A stretch of DNA of 64,000 nt from an uncultured bacterium (GCA_903928495.1 CAIYQZ010000078.1:1-64000), one strand, 5' to 3'. Positions 35,981-45,504 are shown, numbered from the stretch's first letter. Made by a program: numbers and translations. Notes: generated by a model from the letters alone, not told the origin.

Positions 35981-36005
35981 GAGGGGCTTACAAAATGCGC
36001 CCCTC
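35981..36005 (+). terminator. Hairpin after sbp, without a T run
   Basis: GAGGGGC (35981-35987) pairs with GCCCCTC (35999-36005) over an 11-base loop, about 70 bases after the sbp stop. No T run follows, so terminator activity is uncertain. Confidence 0.35.
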
Positions 36006-36046
36006 GTTTGGCTAGGTGCCATACCCATCCCTACTTCCTTCAGAAC

Positions 36047-36610
36047 ATGACCCGCATCCTCATCGTTCCCGGCTGGCGAGATTCCGGCCCCGGCCACTGG
36101 CAAAGCCTGTGGGCGGAGCAATTGCCTGGCGCGGTACGGGTGTCGCAAGACGACTGGATCACACCCAGTCGCGCTGCCTGGGTGGCCTCCATCGCCCGCA
36201 CCGTTCTGGCGCAGTCCGAACCAGTGGTGGTGGTGGCACACAGCTTGGGTTGTATTGCCACGGTGCACCTGCCGCCTGAAGCCGCAGGCCGCATCAGCGG
36301 TGCCTTGCTGGTGGCCCCGGCAGACCCCGAGCGGCGCAACGCATTGGCCGATTTCGCGCCTGTGCCCTACCAGCCACTGCCGTACCGCAGTGTGCTGGTG
36401 GCCAGCAGCAACGACCCTTTTTGCCCCGTGCGCCTGGCAGGCGCCTATGCCCGCGCTTGGGGCAGCGAGTTTGTGCGCATGCAAAACGCCGGTCACATCA
36501 ACGTGGAATCCGGCTTTGGTCAGTGGCCGCTGGGCCTGGCCCTGCTGCAGTCATTGACAGGCAACTCCCACTGGGCGCCATCCGCCGACCCGGTGCTGCT
36601 GGCCGCTTGA
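36047..36610 (+). CDS. RBBP9/YdeN-family serine hydrolase
   Basis: This 187-residue alpha/beta hydrolase has the family start VPGWRDSGPGHWQSLW, the nucleophile elbow AHSLGC with Ser in the GxSxG-like position, and a C-terminal GHIN His. The substrate is unknown. It is inserted between two sulfate-binding protein genes, 29 bases before the second. ATG 36047 is chosen because upstream residues do not match the family. Confidence 0.85.
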   Translation: MTRILIVPGWRDSGPGHWQSLWAEQLPGAVRVSQDDWITPSRAAWVASIARTVLAQSEPVVVVAHSLGCIATVHLPPEAAGRISGALLVAPADPERRNALADFAPVPYQPLPYRSVLVASSNDPFCPVRLAGAYARAWGSEFVRMQNAGHINVESGFGQWPLGLALLQSLTGNSHWAPSADPVLLAA

Positions 36611-36639
36611 ACCGATTTTTGACACACAGGAAAAATGAA

Positions 36640-37632
36640 ATGAAACGTCTTCTCACGCTCACCGCTATTGCGTTTGCAGCTATCACTTCCGCCAATGCAC
36701 AAACCTCGTTGCTCAACGTGTCTTACGACGTGTCGCGCGAGTTTTACAAAGACCTGAACACCGCTTTCGTGGCGCACCACAAGAAAACCACCGGCAAAGA
36801 CATCAAGGTAGACCAGTCGCACACAGGCTCCAGCGCGCAAGCGCGTGCAGTGGCCGACGGCCTGGAAGCCGATGTGGTGACCATGAACACCACCACAGAC
36901 GTGGAGTTTCTGGCCAGCAAAGGCGTGGTGGCCGCTGACTGGGCCAAACGCTTCCCGCACAACGCAGCGCCCACCACCAGCACCATGCTGTTTCTGGTGC
37001 GCAACGGCAACCCCAAGGGCATCAAAGACTGGGACGACCTGACCAAGCCCGGTGTCCAAGTGATCGTGGTCAACCCCAAAACGGGTGGCAACGGGCGCAT
37101 GGCCTACCTGGCCGCCTGGGGTTCGGTACGGGCCAAAGGGGGTACCGATGCCCAGGCGGCCGAGTTTGTGAGCAAGCTTTACAAAAATGTGCCTGTGCTG
37201 GCACGCGGTGGGCGCGATGCCACCGGCATCTTTTTGCAACGCAACATCGGCGATGTGCTGGTGACGTTCGAGTCTGAAGTGGTGTCGGTGGACAAGGAGT
37301 TTGGTGCAGGCAAGGTGGACGCCATTCACCCCAGCGCCAGCATCGTGGCCGAGAACCCTGTGGCCATCGTGGAGCGCACCGTGGCCAAAAAAGGCACTGC
37401 CGTCGACGCCAAGGCTTATCTGGACTTTCTGTACAGCGACGAGGGCCAGGAGATTGCAGCCAAACACAACATCCGCCCCCGCAACGAGGCTGTCCTGAAA
37501 AAGTACGGCGCGGCACTCCGCCCCATCAAACTGTTCACGGTGGACCAATACTTTGGCTCGCTGGGTGAAGCGCAAAAGGTGCACTTCAACGACGGCGGCC
37601 AGTTCGACAAGTTGTACACGGCGGGCAAGTAA
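36640..37632 (+). CDS. sbp: Sulfate/thiosulfate-binding protein 2
   Basis: This 330-residue protein has a signal peptide (about 1-21, ending ANAQT) and the same Sbp motifs as the gene at 34873 (NVSYDVSREFY, QSHTGSSAQAR, NPKTGGNGRMAYLAAW). Its stop abuts the cysT start directly, so it is the binding protein translated with the transporter. Two binding proteins suggest different affinity for sulfate and thiosulfate. Confidence 0.94.
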   Translation: MKRLLTLTAIAFAAITSANAQTSLLNVSYDVSREFYKDLNTAFVAHHKKTTGKDIKVDQSHTGSSAQARAVADGLEADVVTMNTTTDVEFLASKGVVAADWAKRFPHNAAPTTSTMLFLVRNGNPKGIKDWDDLTKPGVQVIVVNPKTGGNGRMAYLAAWGSVRAKGGTDAQAAEFVSKLYKNVPVLARGGRDATGIFLQRNIGDVLVTFESEVVSVDKEFGAGKVDAIHPSASIVAENPVAIVERTVAKKGTAVDAKAYLDFLYSDEGQEIAAKHNIRPRNEAVLKKYGAALRPIKLFTVDQYFGSLGEAQKVHFNDGGQFDKLYTAGK

Positions 37633-38460
37633 ATGAGTGCCGCCACCCGCAGGGTGCTGCCCGGCTTCAACCTCACGCTGGGCTTCACGCTGTTTTACTT
37701 GTGCCTGATCGTGTTGATTCCGCTCTCGGCCCTGTTGTTCAAAACGTTCACGCTCACATGGCCCCAGTTTTGGGAAGCCGTGACCGCCCCGCGCGTGCTG
37801 GCTTCATATCGGCTGACCTTTAGCGCGTCGCTGATTGCCGCTTTGGTCAACGTGGTGTTTGGCCTGCTGGTGGCATGGGTGCTGGTGCGCTACACCTTCC
37901 CTGGCAAAAAAGTCATTGATGCTCTGGTGGACTTGCCATTTGCCTTGCCAACTGCGGTGGCCGGCATATCGCTCACCGCATTGTTGGCTGGCAACGGTTG
38001 GGTGGGACAGTACCTGGAGCCAATGGGCATTCAACTGGCGTTCAACCCCAACGGAGTGGTGATTGCGCTCATCTTCATCGGCCTGCCGTTTGTGGTGCGC
38101 ACCGTGCAGCCCGTGCTGGAAGACGCCGAGAAGGAACTGGAAGAAGCCGCCATGTGCCTGGGTGCCACACGCTGGCAAACCTTTGTGCGGGTGATTTTTC
38201 CAGCCATTGCGCCGGCGCTGCTGACGGGTTTTGCCATGGCGTTTGCCAGAGCCATCGGGGAATACGGTTCGGTCATTTTCATCGCAGGCAACATGCCCAT
38301 GATTTCTGAAATCACCCCGCTGATCATCATCAGCAAGCTGGAGCAATACGACTACGCCGGTGCCACCGCAGTGGCCAGCGTGATGCTGGGCATCTCGTTC
38401 GTGTTGCTGCTGGTCATCAACGCTCTGCAAACCTGGCAGCGCAAACGCTCGGGGGCCTGA
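37633..38460 (+). CDS. cysT: Sulfate/thiosulfate ABC permease CysT
   Basis: This 275-residue permease (also named CysU) has six membrane helices and the EAA loop for ATPase contact ([20 protein letters not shown]). It forms the channel with CysW. The start codon follows the sbp stop without a gap. Confidence 0.95.
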   Translation: MSAATRRVLPGFNLTLGFTLFYLCLIVLIPLSALLFKTFTLTWPQFWEAVTAPRVLASYRLTFSASLIAALVNVVFGLLVAWVLVRYTFPGKKVIDALVDLPFALPTAVAGISLTALLAGNGWVGQYLEPMGIQLAFNPNGVVIALIFIGLPFVVRTVQPVLEDAEKELEEAAMCLGATRWQTFVRVIFPAIAPALLTGFAMAFARAIGEYGSVIFIAGNMPMISEITPLIIISKLEQYDYAGATAVASVMLGISFVLLLVINALQTWQRKRSGA

Positions 38461-38462
38461 AC

Positions 38463-39368
38463 ATGAGCACACCAACGCCCCCCCGCGTGCGCCTGCCACA
38501 CACCACCGAAGCTGCCTGGGTGCGCCGTACCCTGATCGGCGTGGCCCTGGTTTTCATGTTTTTGTTCCTGCTCTTGCCGCTGGCCGCCGTGTTCACCGAG
38601 GCGCTGCGCAAAGGCTGGGATGTGTACTGGGAAGCCCTGAAAGAACCAGATGCCTGGTCGGCCATACGCCTGACCTTCATCACAGCGGCTGTGGCAGTAC
38701 CGCTGAACCTCGTGTTTGGCGTGGCCGCCGCATGGTGCATTGCCAAATATGAGTTCCGGGGCAAATCGTTTCTGACCACGCTGATTGACCTGCCGTTTTC
38801 GGTGTCACCCGTGGTGGCGGGCCTGATTTACGTGCTGGTGTTTGGTGCGCAAGGCTGGCTGGGTCCGTGGCTGGCCGAGCACGACATCAAGATCGTGTTT
38901 GCCGTACCCGGCATCATCCTGGCCACCATCTTCGTCACGTTTCCGTTCATTGCCCGAGAACTGATTCCCCTGATGCAGGCGCAGGGCAACGACGAGGAGC
39001 AGGCCGCCCAGGTGCTGGGCGCCAGCGGCTGGCAAACCTTTTGGTACGTGACGCTGCCCAATATCAAGTGGGGCCTGATTTACGGCGTGATTTTGTGCAA
39101 TGCACGCGCCATGGGTGAGTTCGGCGCGGTGTCGGTGGTGTCGGGCCACATACGGGGCCAGACCAACACCATGCCGTTGCATGTGGAGATTTTGTACAAC
39201 GAATACCAGTCGGTGGCCGCGTTTGCCGTGGCCTCTTTGCTTGCCTTGTTGGCCCTGCTGACACTGGCCATCAAAAGCTGGGTGGAGTGGCAACACGAAC
39301 GCGAGCTGAAGGCCGCCGCCGACATTCCACCCGAACGCCCCACCACACCCCAGCCCGTGACCATTTGA
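38463..39368 (+). CDS. cysW: Sulfate/thiosulfate ABC permease CysW
   Basis: This 301-residue permease has six membrane helices and the EAA-type loop ([22 protein letters not shown]). It begins 2 bases after cysT. The tail after residue 280 is a short soluble Pro-rich extension. Confidence 0.95.
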   Translation: MSTPTPPRVRLPHTTEAAWVRRTLIGVALVFMFLFLLLPLAAVFTEALRKGWDVYWEALKEPDAWSAIRLTFITAAVAVPLNLVFGVAAAWCIAKYEFRGKSFLTTLIDLPFSVSPVVAGLIYVLVFGAQGWLGPWLAEHDIKIVFAVPGIILATIFVTFPFIARELIPLMQAQGNDEEQAAQVLGASGWQTFWYVTLPNIKWGLIYGVILCNARAMGEFGAVSVVSGHIRGQTNTMPLHVEILYNEYQSVAAFAVASLLALLALLTLAIKSWVEWQHERELKAAADIPPERPTTPQPVTI

Positions 39369-39399
39369 CACCACGGCTTGACGCCCGAAAGAGCAACCC

Positions 39400-40500
39400 A
39401 TGAGCATTGAAATCCGCAATGTGGCCAAACACTTTGGCGACTTCCACGCGCTGAAAAACATCAACCTCGACATCGCATCAGGTGAACTGGTGGCCCTGCT
39501 GGGCCCCTCGGGCTGCGGCAAAACCACGCTGCTGCGCATCATTGCCGGGCTGGAAACGGCCGACACGGGCAGCATTCTGTTCAGCGGGGAAGACACCACA
39601 GACACCCATGTGCGCGACCGCAACGTGGGTTTTGTGTTCCAGCACTATGCGCTGTTCCGCCACATGACAGTGTTTGAAAACGTGGCCTTTGGCCTGCGCG
39701 TCAAGCCCCGTGGCGAGCGCCCGAGCGAAGCGCAAATCAAAACCAAAGTGCATGACCTGCTCAAGCTGGTGCAGCTGGATTGGCTGGCTGACCGCTACCC
39801 CTCGCAACTGTCGGGCGGCCAACGCCAGCGCATTGCCTTGGCCCGCGCCTTGGCAGTGGAACCAAAGGTACTGCTGCTGGACGAGCCCTTTGGCGCCCTC
39901 GACGCCAAAGTGCGCAAAGAATTGCGACGCTGGCTGCGACGCTTGCACGACGAGCTGCATGTCACCTCCATCTTCGTCACCCACGACCAGGAAGAAGCCC
40001 TGGAAGTGGCAGACCGTGTGGTGCTGATGAACAGTGGCGCGGTCGAACAAGTGGGCTCGCCCCAAGACGTGTGGGACCACCCAGCCAGCCCGTTTGTGTA
40101 TGGCTTTCTGGGCGACGTGAACCTGTTCCACGGCCGCGCCCACGAGGGCGAAGTGCGCCTGGGCGGCCACCTGGACGGCGTGTCCATCGCCGCGCCCGAA
40201 CATGCCGCCACCCAAGACGCCCAGGCCCTGGCCTACGTGCGCCCGCACGACTTGGACGTGGTGCCGTACCGCCCCGGGCTTGCGGGCATTGTGGCCAGAC
40301 TCGACCGCGCGATCGTGGTGGGGCCTGTGGCGCGCTTGGAAGTGATGCCCGAGTCCAACGGCAATGCCGTACCGGGCGACACATTGATAGAAGCCCATTT
40401 GTCGGCCGCGGCCTTCAGGGCCTTGGGCCTGAAAGAGGGGGACAAGGTGGTGGTATCGCCCAAAAAGGCCCGCGTGTTCCTGCAACCAGAAGCCGCTTGA
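39400..40500 (+). CDS. cysA: Sulfate/thiosulfate ABC ATPase CysA
   Basis: This 366-residue ATPase has Walker A (GPSGCGKTT), signature [15 protein letters not shown], Walker B ([11 protein letters not shown]) and a C-terminal TOBE-like regulatory domain (about 240-366). It energises CysTW. It ends the uptake operon; a hairpin follows. Confidence 0.95.
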   Translation: MSIEIRNVAKHFGDFHALKNINLDIASGELVALLGPSGCGKTTLLRIIAGLETADTGSILFSGEDTTDTHVRDRNVGFVFQHYALFRHMTVFENVAFGLRVKPRGERPSEAQIKTKVHDLLKLVQLDWLADRYPSQLSGGQRQRIALARALAVEPKVLLLDEPFGALDAKVRKELRRWLRRLHDELHVTSIFVTHDQEEALEVADRVVLMNSGAVEQVGSPQDVWDHPASPFVYGFLGDVNLFHGRAHEGEVRLGGHLDGVSIAAPEHAATQDAQALAYVRPHDLDVVPYRPGLAGIVARLDRAIVVGPVARLEVMPESNGNAVPGDTLIEAHLSAAAFRALGLKEGDKVVVSPKKARVFLQPEAA

Positions 40501-40510
40501 ATACCTGACC

Positions 40511-40527
40511 CTTCGGAAAATCCGAAG
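40511..40527 (+). terminator. Short hairpin after cysA
   Basis: CTTCGGA (40511-40517) pairs with TCCGAAG (40521-40527) over AAA. No T run follows directly. A second GGGG-N6-CCCC hairpin lies about 30 bases further on. Confidence 0.4.
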
Positions 40528-40643
40528 TCACATTGCCGACAAACAGAAGTCTTTTTGGGGAACTTTCCCCGTACAGTCGCGTGCTTCGCTGACGTGGCAC
40601 CCCCACGCCCCCTCCGTCTAACGCCCCCAGAGGGCCACTCCCC

Positions 40644-41420
40644 ATGGAATTCCTCTTCGACCCGAACATCTGGATCGCGTTTGCCATGCTCGCCGCGCTG
40701 GAAATCGTGCTGGGCATCGACAACATCATCTTCATCTCCATCCTGGTGGGCCGTTTGCCCGCCGAGCAACGCGACCTGGCCCGCCGCCTGGGCCTGGGCT
40801 TTGCCATGGTGTCCCGCCTGGCGCTGCTGTTTTCGCTGAGCTGGATCATGGGATTGAAAAGCGACCTGTTCCATGTGTTCGGCCAGGGCATCAGCGGGCG
40901 CGACATCGTGCTGCTGCTGGGCGGCATCTTCTTGCTCTACAAGGCGTCGCACGAAATTTTTGTGGAAGTGGAAGCGCGTGAGGAGGACGGCCCTCCCGAA
41001 GCCATTGACACCGACGGCGTGGCCGCTGCCGAGGCTGGCAAAAAAATTTTCTGGGGCACCATCGCGCAAATCGGCGTGGTGGACATCGTCTTCTCGCTCG
41101 ACTCTGTCATCACCGCCGTGGGCATGGTCGATCAGTTGCCCGTGATGATGGCCGCCGTGATCGCCTCCGTGGGTGTGATGCTGTTTGCCGCCAAACCCAT
41201 TGGTGACTTTGTAGACGCACACCCTTCGGTCAAAGTGCTGGCCCTGGCCTTCCTGGTGATGGTGGGCATGGCGCTGACCGCCGAAGCCTTTGAGGTGCAT
41301 GTGCCCAAGGCCTACATTTACGCCGCCATGAGTTTCTCGCTGGTGGTGGAGTTTTTGAACATCCGTTCCCGCGCCAAGCGCCTGGCAAAAATACAAGCCC
41401 AAAAGGCAGCCAGCGCTTGA
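40644..41420 (+). CDS. TerC family membrane protein
   Basis: This 258-residue protein has seven or so membrane helices and the two TerC acidic motifs: EIVLGIDNIIFISILVGRLP and VVDIVFSLDSVITAVGM. Family members export manganese or load metal onto secreted proteins. Its stop codon lies inside a dispersed repeat copy at 41410-41441. Confidence 0.9.
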   Translation: MEFLFDPNIWIAFAMLAALEIVLGIDNIIFISILVGRLPAEQRDLARRLGLGFAMVSRLALLFSLSWIMGLKSDLFHVFGQGISGRDIVLLLGGIFLLYKASHEIFVEVEAREEDGPPEAIDTDGVAAAEAGKKIFWGTIAQIGVVDIVFSLDSVITAVGMVDQLPVMMAAVIASVGVMLFAAKPIGDFVDAHPSVKVLALAFLVMVGMALTAEAFEVHVPKAYIYAAMSFSLVVEFLNIRSRAKRLAKIQAQKAASA

Positions 41421-41441
41421 TGGCATTGGCTTGGTAGCTAC
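41410..41441 (+). repeat. Dispersed repeat copy carrying two convergent stop codons
   Basis: CCAGCGCTT (41410-41418), 17 bases, then AGCTAC (41436-41441): perfect. The TerC stop TGA (41418-41420) and the stop of the convergent sigma54 regulator (TAG on the minus strand, 41438-41440) both lie within it. Confidence 0.88.
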
Positions 41442-42817
41442 TGTTTGTTCGGTGGCTCCTGAGCCTCCAGCTCTTTGAGCTTGCGGTACAGGGAGCGCTC
41501 GCTGATGCCCAGTTTGGCCGCCAGTTCGGCGCGCCCGCCCCGGTGTTGGCGCACCTGCTCGCGCAGCACCGCCAGCTCGATGTCGTGCAGCGACACCGGC
41601 GCGGCCCCACCGGGCGGCAGCGAGCCGAGCGGTGGCTGCGCTCCCAAGGCCGCATCGTTCACCCCGGCGGCAACCGATGGTGCACCTGCTGCGGTGCCAA
41701 GCGCCGACTCCAAGTGGCTGAGTTCAATGACCTGGCCATCGCACATCAACGCCGTGCGCTCGAGAAGGTTTCGCAACTCACGCACGTTGCCGGCAAAGGT
41801 CAGTTGGGAGAGGTGGCGCATGGCGTCGGGGGCAATGCTCAGCCGGCGCTCCGGGGCCACGCGTTGCAACAGCGCATCGGCCAGCAGCGGCACATCGGTG
41901 GCCCGCTCACGCAGCGGGGGCAACACGATGGGGAAAGTGTTGAGGCGGAAATACAGGTCTTCACGGAACTTGCCGTCGCGCACCATCTGCGCCAGCGGCC
42001 TGTGCGTGGCCGCCACGACGCGGATGTCGGCATGGCGCACATCGGTGCTGCCCACACGGCGGTAGGTGCCACTTTCCAGCAGGCGCAGCAGCTTGACCTG
42101 CATGGTCAAGGGGATGTCGCCCACCTCGTCCAGAAACAGCGTGCCGCCACTGGCCGCCTCCACCAAACCTGCCCGGCTGGTGTTGGCCCCGGTGAAGGCA
42201 CCGCGCTCGTGGCCGAACAGTTCCGACTCGAACAGTGTTTCCGTCAGGCTGGAGCATTCCACCGGCACCAGCGCACGGGCCGCACGCGGGCTGGCCTCGT
42301 GCACGGCGCGGGCCACCAGTTCTTTGCCCGTGCCCGACTCGCCCAGCAGCATCACCGTGGCCATGGACGGTGCCACGCGGGCCACCAGCTCCATCATGCG
42401 CTGGAAGGCCGGGGCCCGGCCGATCAGCCCCTGTGCGGCTGCACGGCCCCGGGCCACCTTGAGCGCGTCCATTTTTTCAATGAAGAACGCCTGCTCACCC
42501 TCGCCGTTGAGCACAGGGGTGAGTTCAATGTTCACGTATTCCTCGCCGCGCGGCGTGTGGTGCAGGTGCAGCACCCGTTCGCGCTGGCCTGAGGCCTGAG
42601 CGCGGCTCAGCGGGCACGACTCACCCGCCTGGTCGCAAGGCACCTGGAAATGGTGCGACACCTCGTAACACGTTCGCCCCACCACGCTGCCCCCCATGGG
42701 GCCAAACTGCTGGCGATACGCCACATTCGCCGCCACGATGCGGTACTGGCGGTCGAACAGGATGTGGGGTTCGGGCAGGCTGTCGAGAAACGACACCAGT
42801 TCGGGCAAAGGCTTCAT
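41438..42817 (-). CDS. Sigma54-dependent activator with Cys-rich PAS domain
   Basis: This 459-residue protein has an N-terminal PAS domain (about 1-110) with an unusual Cys/His cluster (TCYEVSHHFQVPCDQAGESC), an AAA+ domain with Walker A (GESGTGKE) and the sigma54 contact loop GAFTGA, and a C-terminal Fis-type helix-turn-helix (ELAAKLGISERSLYRKLKEL). It activates a sigma54 promoter on sensing a redox or ligand signal through the PAS domain. ATG 42817 begins the PAS; an earlier start is possible. It faces away from the octahaem cytochrome operon, the likely target. Confidence 0.9.
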   Translation of the reverse strand: MKPLPELVSFLDSLPEPHILFDRQYRIVAANVAYRQQFGPMGGSVVGRTCYEVSHHFQVPCDQAGESCPLSRAQASGQRERVLHLHHTPRGEEYVNIELTPVLNGEGEQAFFIEKMDALKVARGRAAAQGLIGRAPAFQRMMELVARVAPSMATVMLLGESGTGKELVARAVHEASPRAARALVPVECSSLTETLFESELFGHERGAFTGANTSRAGLVEAASGGTLFLDEVGDIPLTMQVKLLRLLESGTYRRVGSTDVRHADIRVVAATHRPLAQMVRDGKFREDLYFRLNTFPIVLPPLRERATDVPLLADALLQRVAPERRLSIAPDAMRHLSQLTFAGNVRELRNLLERTALMCDGQVIELSHLESALGTAAGAPSVAAGVNDAALGAQPPLGSLPPGGAAPVSLHDIELAVLREQVRQHRGGRAELAAKLGISERSLYRKLKELEAQEPPNKQ

Positions 42818-42894
42818 GGCAAAGGGCGCTGAAACAGGGGGTGACACACTGGCCCGCATCATGCACCAGCACTGCCAGACATGACAGTTTGCTG

Positions 42895-42912
42895 TCGCAA
42901 TCAGCCTGCCAG
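42895..42912 (-). promoter_or_regulatory. Sigma54 promoter candidate for the regulator gene
   Basis: On the minus strand CTGGCAG, then GCTGA, then TTGCGA: exact GG-N10-GC spacing with a perfect TTGC -12 element and one mismatch in TGGCAC. The predicted start is about 65 bases upstream of the regulator ATG, suggesting autoregulation. A GACAG-N4-CTGTC inverted repeat overlaps this region and could be an activator site. Confidence 0.5.
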
Positions 42913-42927
42913 CGCTGCAGGCATGCA

Positions 42928-42943
42928 ACACCCCTGGGGGTAT
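42928..42943. promoter_or_regulatory. Near-palindrome ACACCCC-TG-GGGGTAT
   Basis: This differs from the perfect palindrome at 25758 at one flank base and the two central bases. It lies in the divergent region between the sigma54 regulator and the octahaem cytochrome. On the plus strand the same bases run into TTTTTTGC, so CTGG...TTGC also gives sigma54-like spacing (42934-42951); the palindrome is the simpler reading. A weak FNR-like TTGAT-N4-CGCAA lies at 42965-42978. Confidence 0.4.
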
Positions 42944-43066
42944 TTTTTGCGGCGTGCAAAAACCTTGATCCAGCGCAAAAAAACCGGTTGGGCCCGGTGG
43001 TCAAGTCATGGTTGGGCACGCCATGCTGGCACTGCCTGCCCCTGAAAGACAACAAGAGGAGACGGC

Positions 43067-44725
43067 ATGCGCCCCCCCATCACACGCTTGATCAACCGCG
43101 CCCGCACCCACCTGCGCCGCGCCGGGCTGGGCATTGCCCTGGGCCTGTTGGCGGCGCTGGCTGCAACGCCCGCTGCCTCCGCAGAATGGAAAACCACGGC
43201 GGACCACAGCAAATTCAAAGAGCTCAAGGGCCCGTTCAAAAGCGGCTCCGAGGTGACCAAGGCCTGCATCGGCTGCCACACCGAGGCATCCAAGCAGGTG
43301 ATGGACACCCGCCATTGGACGTGGGAGTACACCAACGCCGCCACGGGCCAGAAGCTGGGCAAGAAAACCATGCTCAACAGCTTCTGTATCGGCGACCAGA
43401 GCAACGAAGCGTTCTGCCAGTCGTGCCATGTGGGCTACGGTTGGAAAGACAGCAACTTCGACTTCAAGGACGAAAGCAAGGTGGACTGTCTGGTGTGCCA
43501 CAACACCGGCAAATACAAGAAACCCGCTGGCATGGCCGGTGAGGTGCCCACCGAGCGCACCGAATTCCCCAAGGGCTCGGGCAAATACCTGGACCCCGTG
43601 GACCTGGCAGCCGTGGCCCAGGCCATTGGCAAAACCAGCACCAGTACCTGCGGCAGTTGTCACTACAGCGGCGGCGGCGGCGACGGTGTGAAGCACGGCG
43701 ACCTTGATTCGTCACTGAACAAGGCCGACAAGACGCTGGACGTGCACATGGCCAGCAAGGCCAACGGCGGCCAAGGCTTCACCTGCGCCACCTGTCACCA
43801 GTCAGACGGGCACAAACTGGCCGGCAGCCGGATCGACATGACGGCCGCTGACCCCCATGGCCCCATGGTGCGCGGCTCGGTACACGAGGGCCGCAACGCT
43901 GCCACCTGTCAGAGCTGCCACGGCGACAAGCCCCACAAAGAAGGCTTGCTGACACTGGAGCGCCTGAACAACCACACCAGCAAACTGGCTTGCCAGAGCT
44001 GCCACGTGCCCGAATTTGCCCGTGGCGGCATCGCCACCAAAATGGCCTGGGACTGGTCCACCGCTGGCAAGCTCACCCCCGAAGGCAAGCCCATCACCAA
44101 GAAAGACGACCACGGTCACGTGATTTACGACAGCAAGAAAGGCGACTTCAAGCTGGGGCAGAACGTGGTGCCCGACTACGTGTGGTTCAACGGCAAAGTC
44201 ACCTACACCACGCAAGCCGACACCATTGACCCCAAGAGTGTGGTCAAGATCAACGCCTTCCACGGCAGCCCCAACGAGCCCGAGGCACGCATCTGGCCCG
44301 TCAAACGCTTTGTGGGCAAACAGCCTTACGACGTGGAAACCTTGAAGCTGCTGGTGCCCCACACCGCCACGCCCGACGACACCGCGTTTTGGTACAACTT
44401 TGACTGGCCCAAAGCCCTGGAGGCCGGTGCCAAAGCCACCGGTGCCGTCTACAGCGGCAAACACGACTTTGTGCAGACCGAAATGCTGTGGCCCATCACA
44501 CACATGGTGGCCCCCAAAGACAAGGCCGTGGCCTGCGCCAGCTGCCACACCGCCGACGGCGGGCGCCTAGGCAACATCGCCGGGGTGTACATGCCTGCCC
44601 GCGACAGCCACCCCTGGATCGACCGCCTGGGCTGGCTGGCCGTGGCCGGTGCCCTGGCCGGGGTGCTGATCCATGCGCTGGGCCGTTTCTGGGCCAGCCG
44701 CCGTACCCCCAACACCCGCCACTGA
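43067..44725 (+). CDS. Membrane-anchored octahaem cytochrome c (OTR family)
   Basis: This 552-residue protein has a signal peptide (about 1-43, ending ASAEW), eight CxxCH motifs (CIGCH, CQSCH, CLVCH, CGSCH, CATCH, CQSCH, CQSCH, CASCH) and a C-terminal membrane helix (LAVAGALAGVLIHALGRF). Size and haem count fit the octahaem tetrathionate reductase family, whose members reduce tetrathionate, nitrite or hydroxylamine in vitro. The physiological substrate here is unknown. A cytochrome b gene follows after 18 bases, giving a path to the quinone pool. Confidence 0.87.
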   Translation: MRPPITRLINRARTHLRRAGLGIALGLLAALAATPAASAEWKTTADHSKFKELKGPFKSGSEVTKACIGCHTEASKQVMDTRHWTWEYTNAATGQKLGKKTMLNSFCIGDQSNEAFCQSCHVGYGWKDSNFDFKDESKVDCLVCHNTGKYKKPAGMAGEVPTERTEFPKGSGKYLDPVDLAAVAQAIGKTSTSTCGSCHYSGGGGDGVKHGDLDSSLNKADKTLDVHMASKANGGQGFTCATCHQSDGHKLAGSRIDMTAADPHGPMVRGSVHEGRNAATCQSCHGDKPHKEGLLTLERLNNHTSKLACQSCHVPEFARGGIATKMAWDWSTAGKLTPEGKPITKKDDHGHVIYDSKKGDFKLGQNVVPDYVWFNGKVTYTTQADTIDPKSVVKINAFHGSPNEPEARIWPVKRFVGKQPYDVETLKLLVPHTATPDDTAFWYNFDWPKALEAGAKATGAVYSGKHDFVQTEMLWPITHMVAPKDKAVACASCHTADGGRLGNIAGVYMPARDSHPWIDRLGWLAVAGALAGVLIHALGRFWASRRTPNTRH

Positions 44726-44743
44726 ACACGCTGGAGACACACC

Positions 44744-45400
44744 ATGACACAAGCCAACACCACCAGCGTTGACGCCCACGGCATCAAGCGCATCTACCTG
44801 TTCAAACGCTACGAGCGCTTCTGGCACTGGTCACAAGCCGCGCTCATCATCACCATGATGTTCACCGGGTTCGAGGTGCACGGCAGCTACACGGTGCTGG
44901 GCTTCGAGCCTGCCGTGCGCCTGCACACCCTGGCTGCCTGGATGCTGCTCACCCTGTGGGCCTTCACCATCTTCTGGCAGTTCACCACCGGTGAATGGCA
45001 GCAATACCTGCCCACACTCAAAAAAGTGGACGCCATGGTGCGCTACTACGCCTGGGGCATTTTTGTGAATGCCCCCCACCCCTACAAAAAAACGGCCGAG
45101 CGCAAACACAACCCCCTGCAACGGCTGGCCTACCTGGCGCTGCTGGCCATGGTGTCACCGCTCATCTGGGGCTCGGGCTTGCTGTACCTGTTCCGCAACT
45201 TCTGGCCCGGCATGGGGCTGGGCTGGCTGCCGCTGGAATGGGTGGCTTGGGCACACACGGCGGGTGCTTTCATGATGCTGGTGTTTTTCATCGTGCACGT
45301 GTACCTGACCACCACCGGCCACACGCCCACGGCGCACATCAAGTCAATGATCACCGGCTGGGAAGAAGTGCACGACGACGAACCCGGTGCCAAGCACTGA
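44744..45400 (+). CDS. Membrane cytochrome b (b561/thiosulfate-reductase type)
   Basis: This 218-residue protein has four to five membrane helices and the pattern YERFWHWSQAALIITMMFTGFEVHG, with His ligands for b haems, plus AGAFMMLVFFIVHVYLTTTGHT near the end. Such subunits exchange electrons between quinol and a periplasmic cytochrome, here the octahaem protein. A terminator lies about 105 bases downstream. Confidence 0.88.
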   Translation: MTQANTTSVDAHGIKRIYLFKRYERFWHWSQAALIITMMFTGFEVHGSYTVLGFEPAVRLHTLAAWMLLTLWAFTIFWQFTTGEWQQYLPTLKKVDAMVRYYAWGIFVNAPHPYKKTAERKHNPLQRLAYLALLAMVSPLIWGSGLLYLFRNFWPGMGLGWLPLEWVAWAHTAGAFMMLVFFIVHVYLTTTGHTPTAHIKSMITGWEEVHDDEPGAKH

Positions 45401-45504
45401 CAGCGCCCACACCCCACTGACACAAAGCGCGGACCAACTGCCAACGCTGACACCAGCCACCCCGCCCGGCCACAGCGCGTAACGCTCCAGCTGCCCGCCC
45501 AAAC

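Noticed and set aside
36655-36710. Another dispersed-repeat copy in the signal-peptide region of the second sbp gene
   Set aside because: AGCTAT is present but the CCAGCGCTT half matches at only about 5 of 9 positions; AT-rich codons in a signal peptide are not unusual.
42934-42951. Sigma54 promoter on the plus strand for the octahaem cytochrome
   Set aside because: The GG-N10-GC spacing exists, but the -24 part is the G tract of the ACACCCC-TG-GGGGTAT palindrome and does not match TGGCAC beyond TGG.
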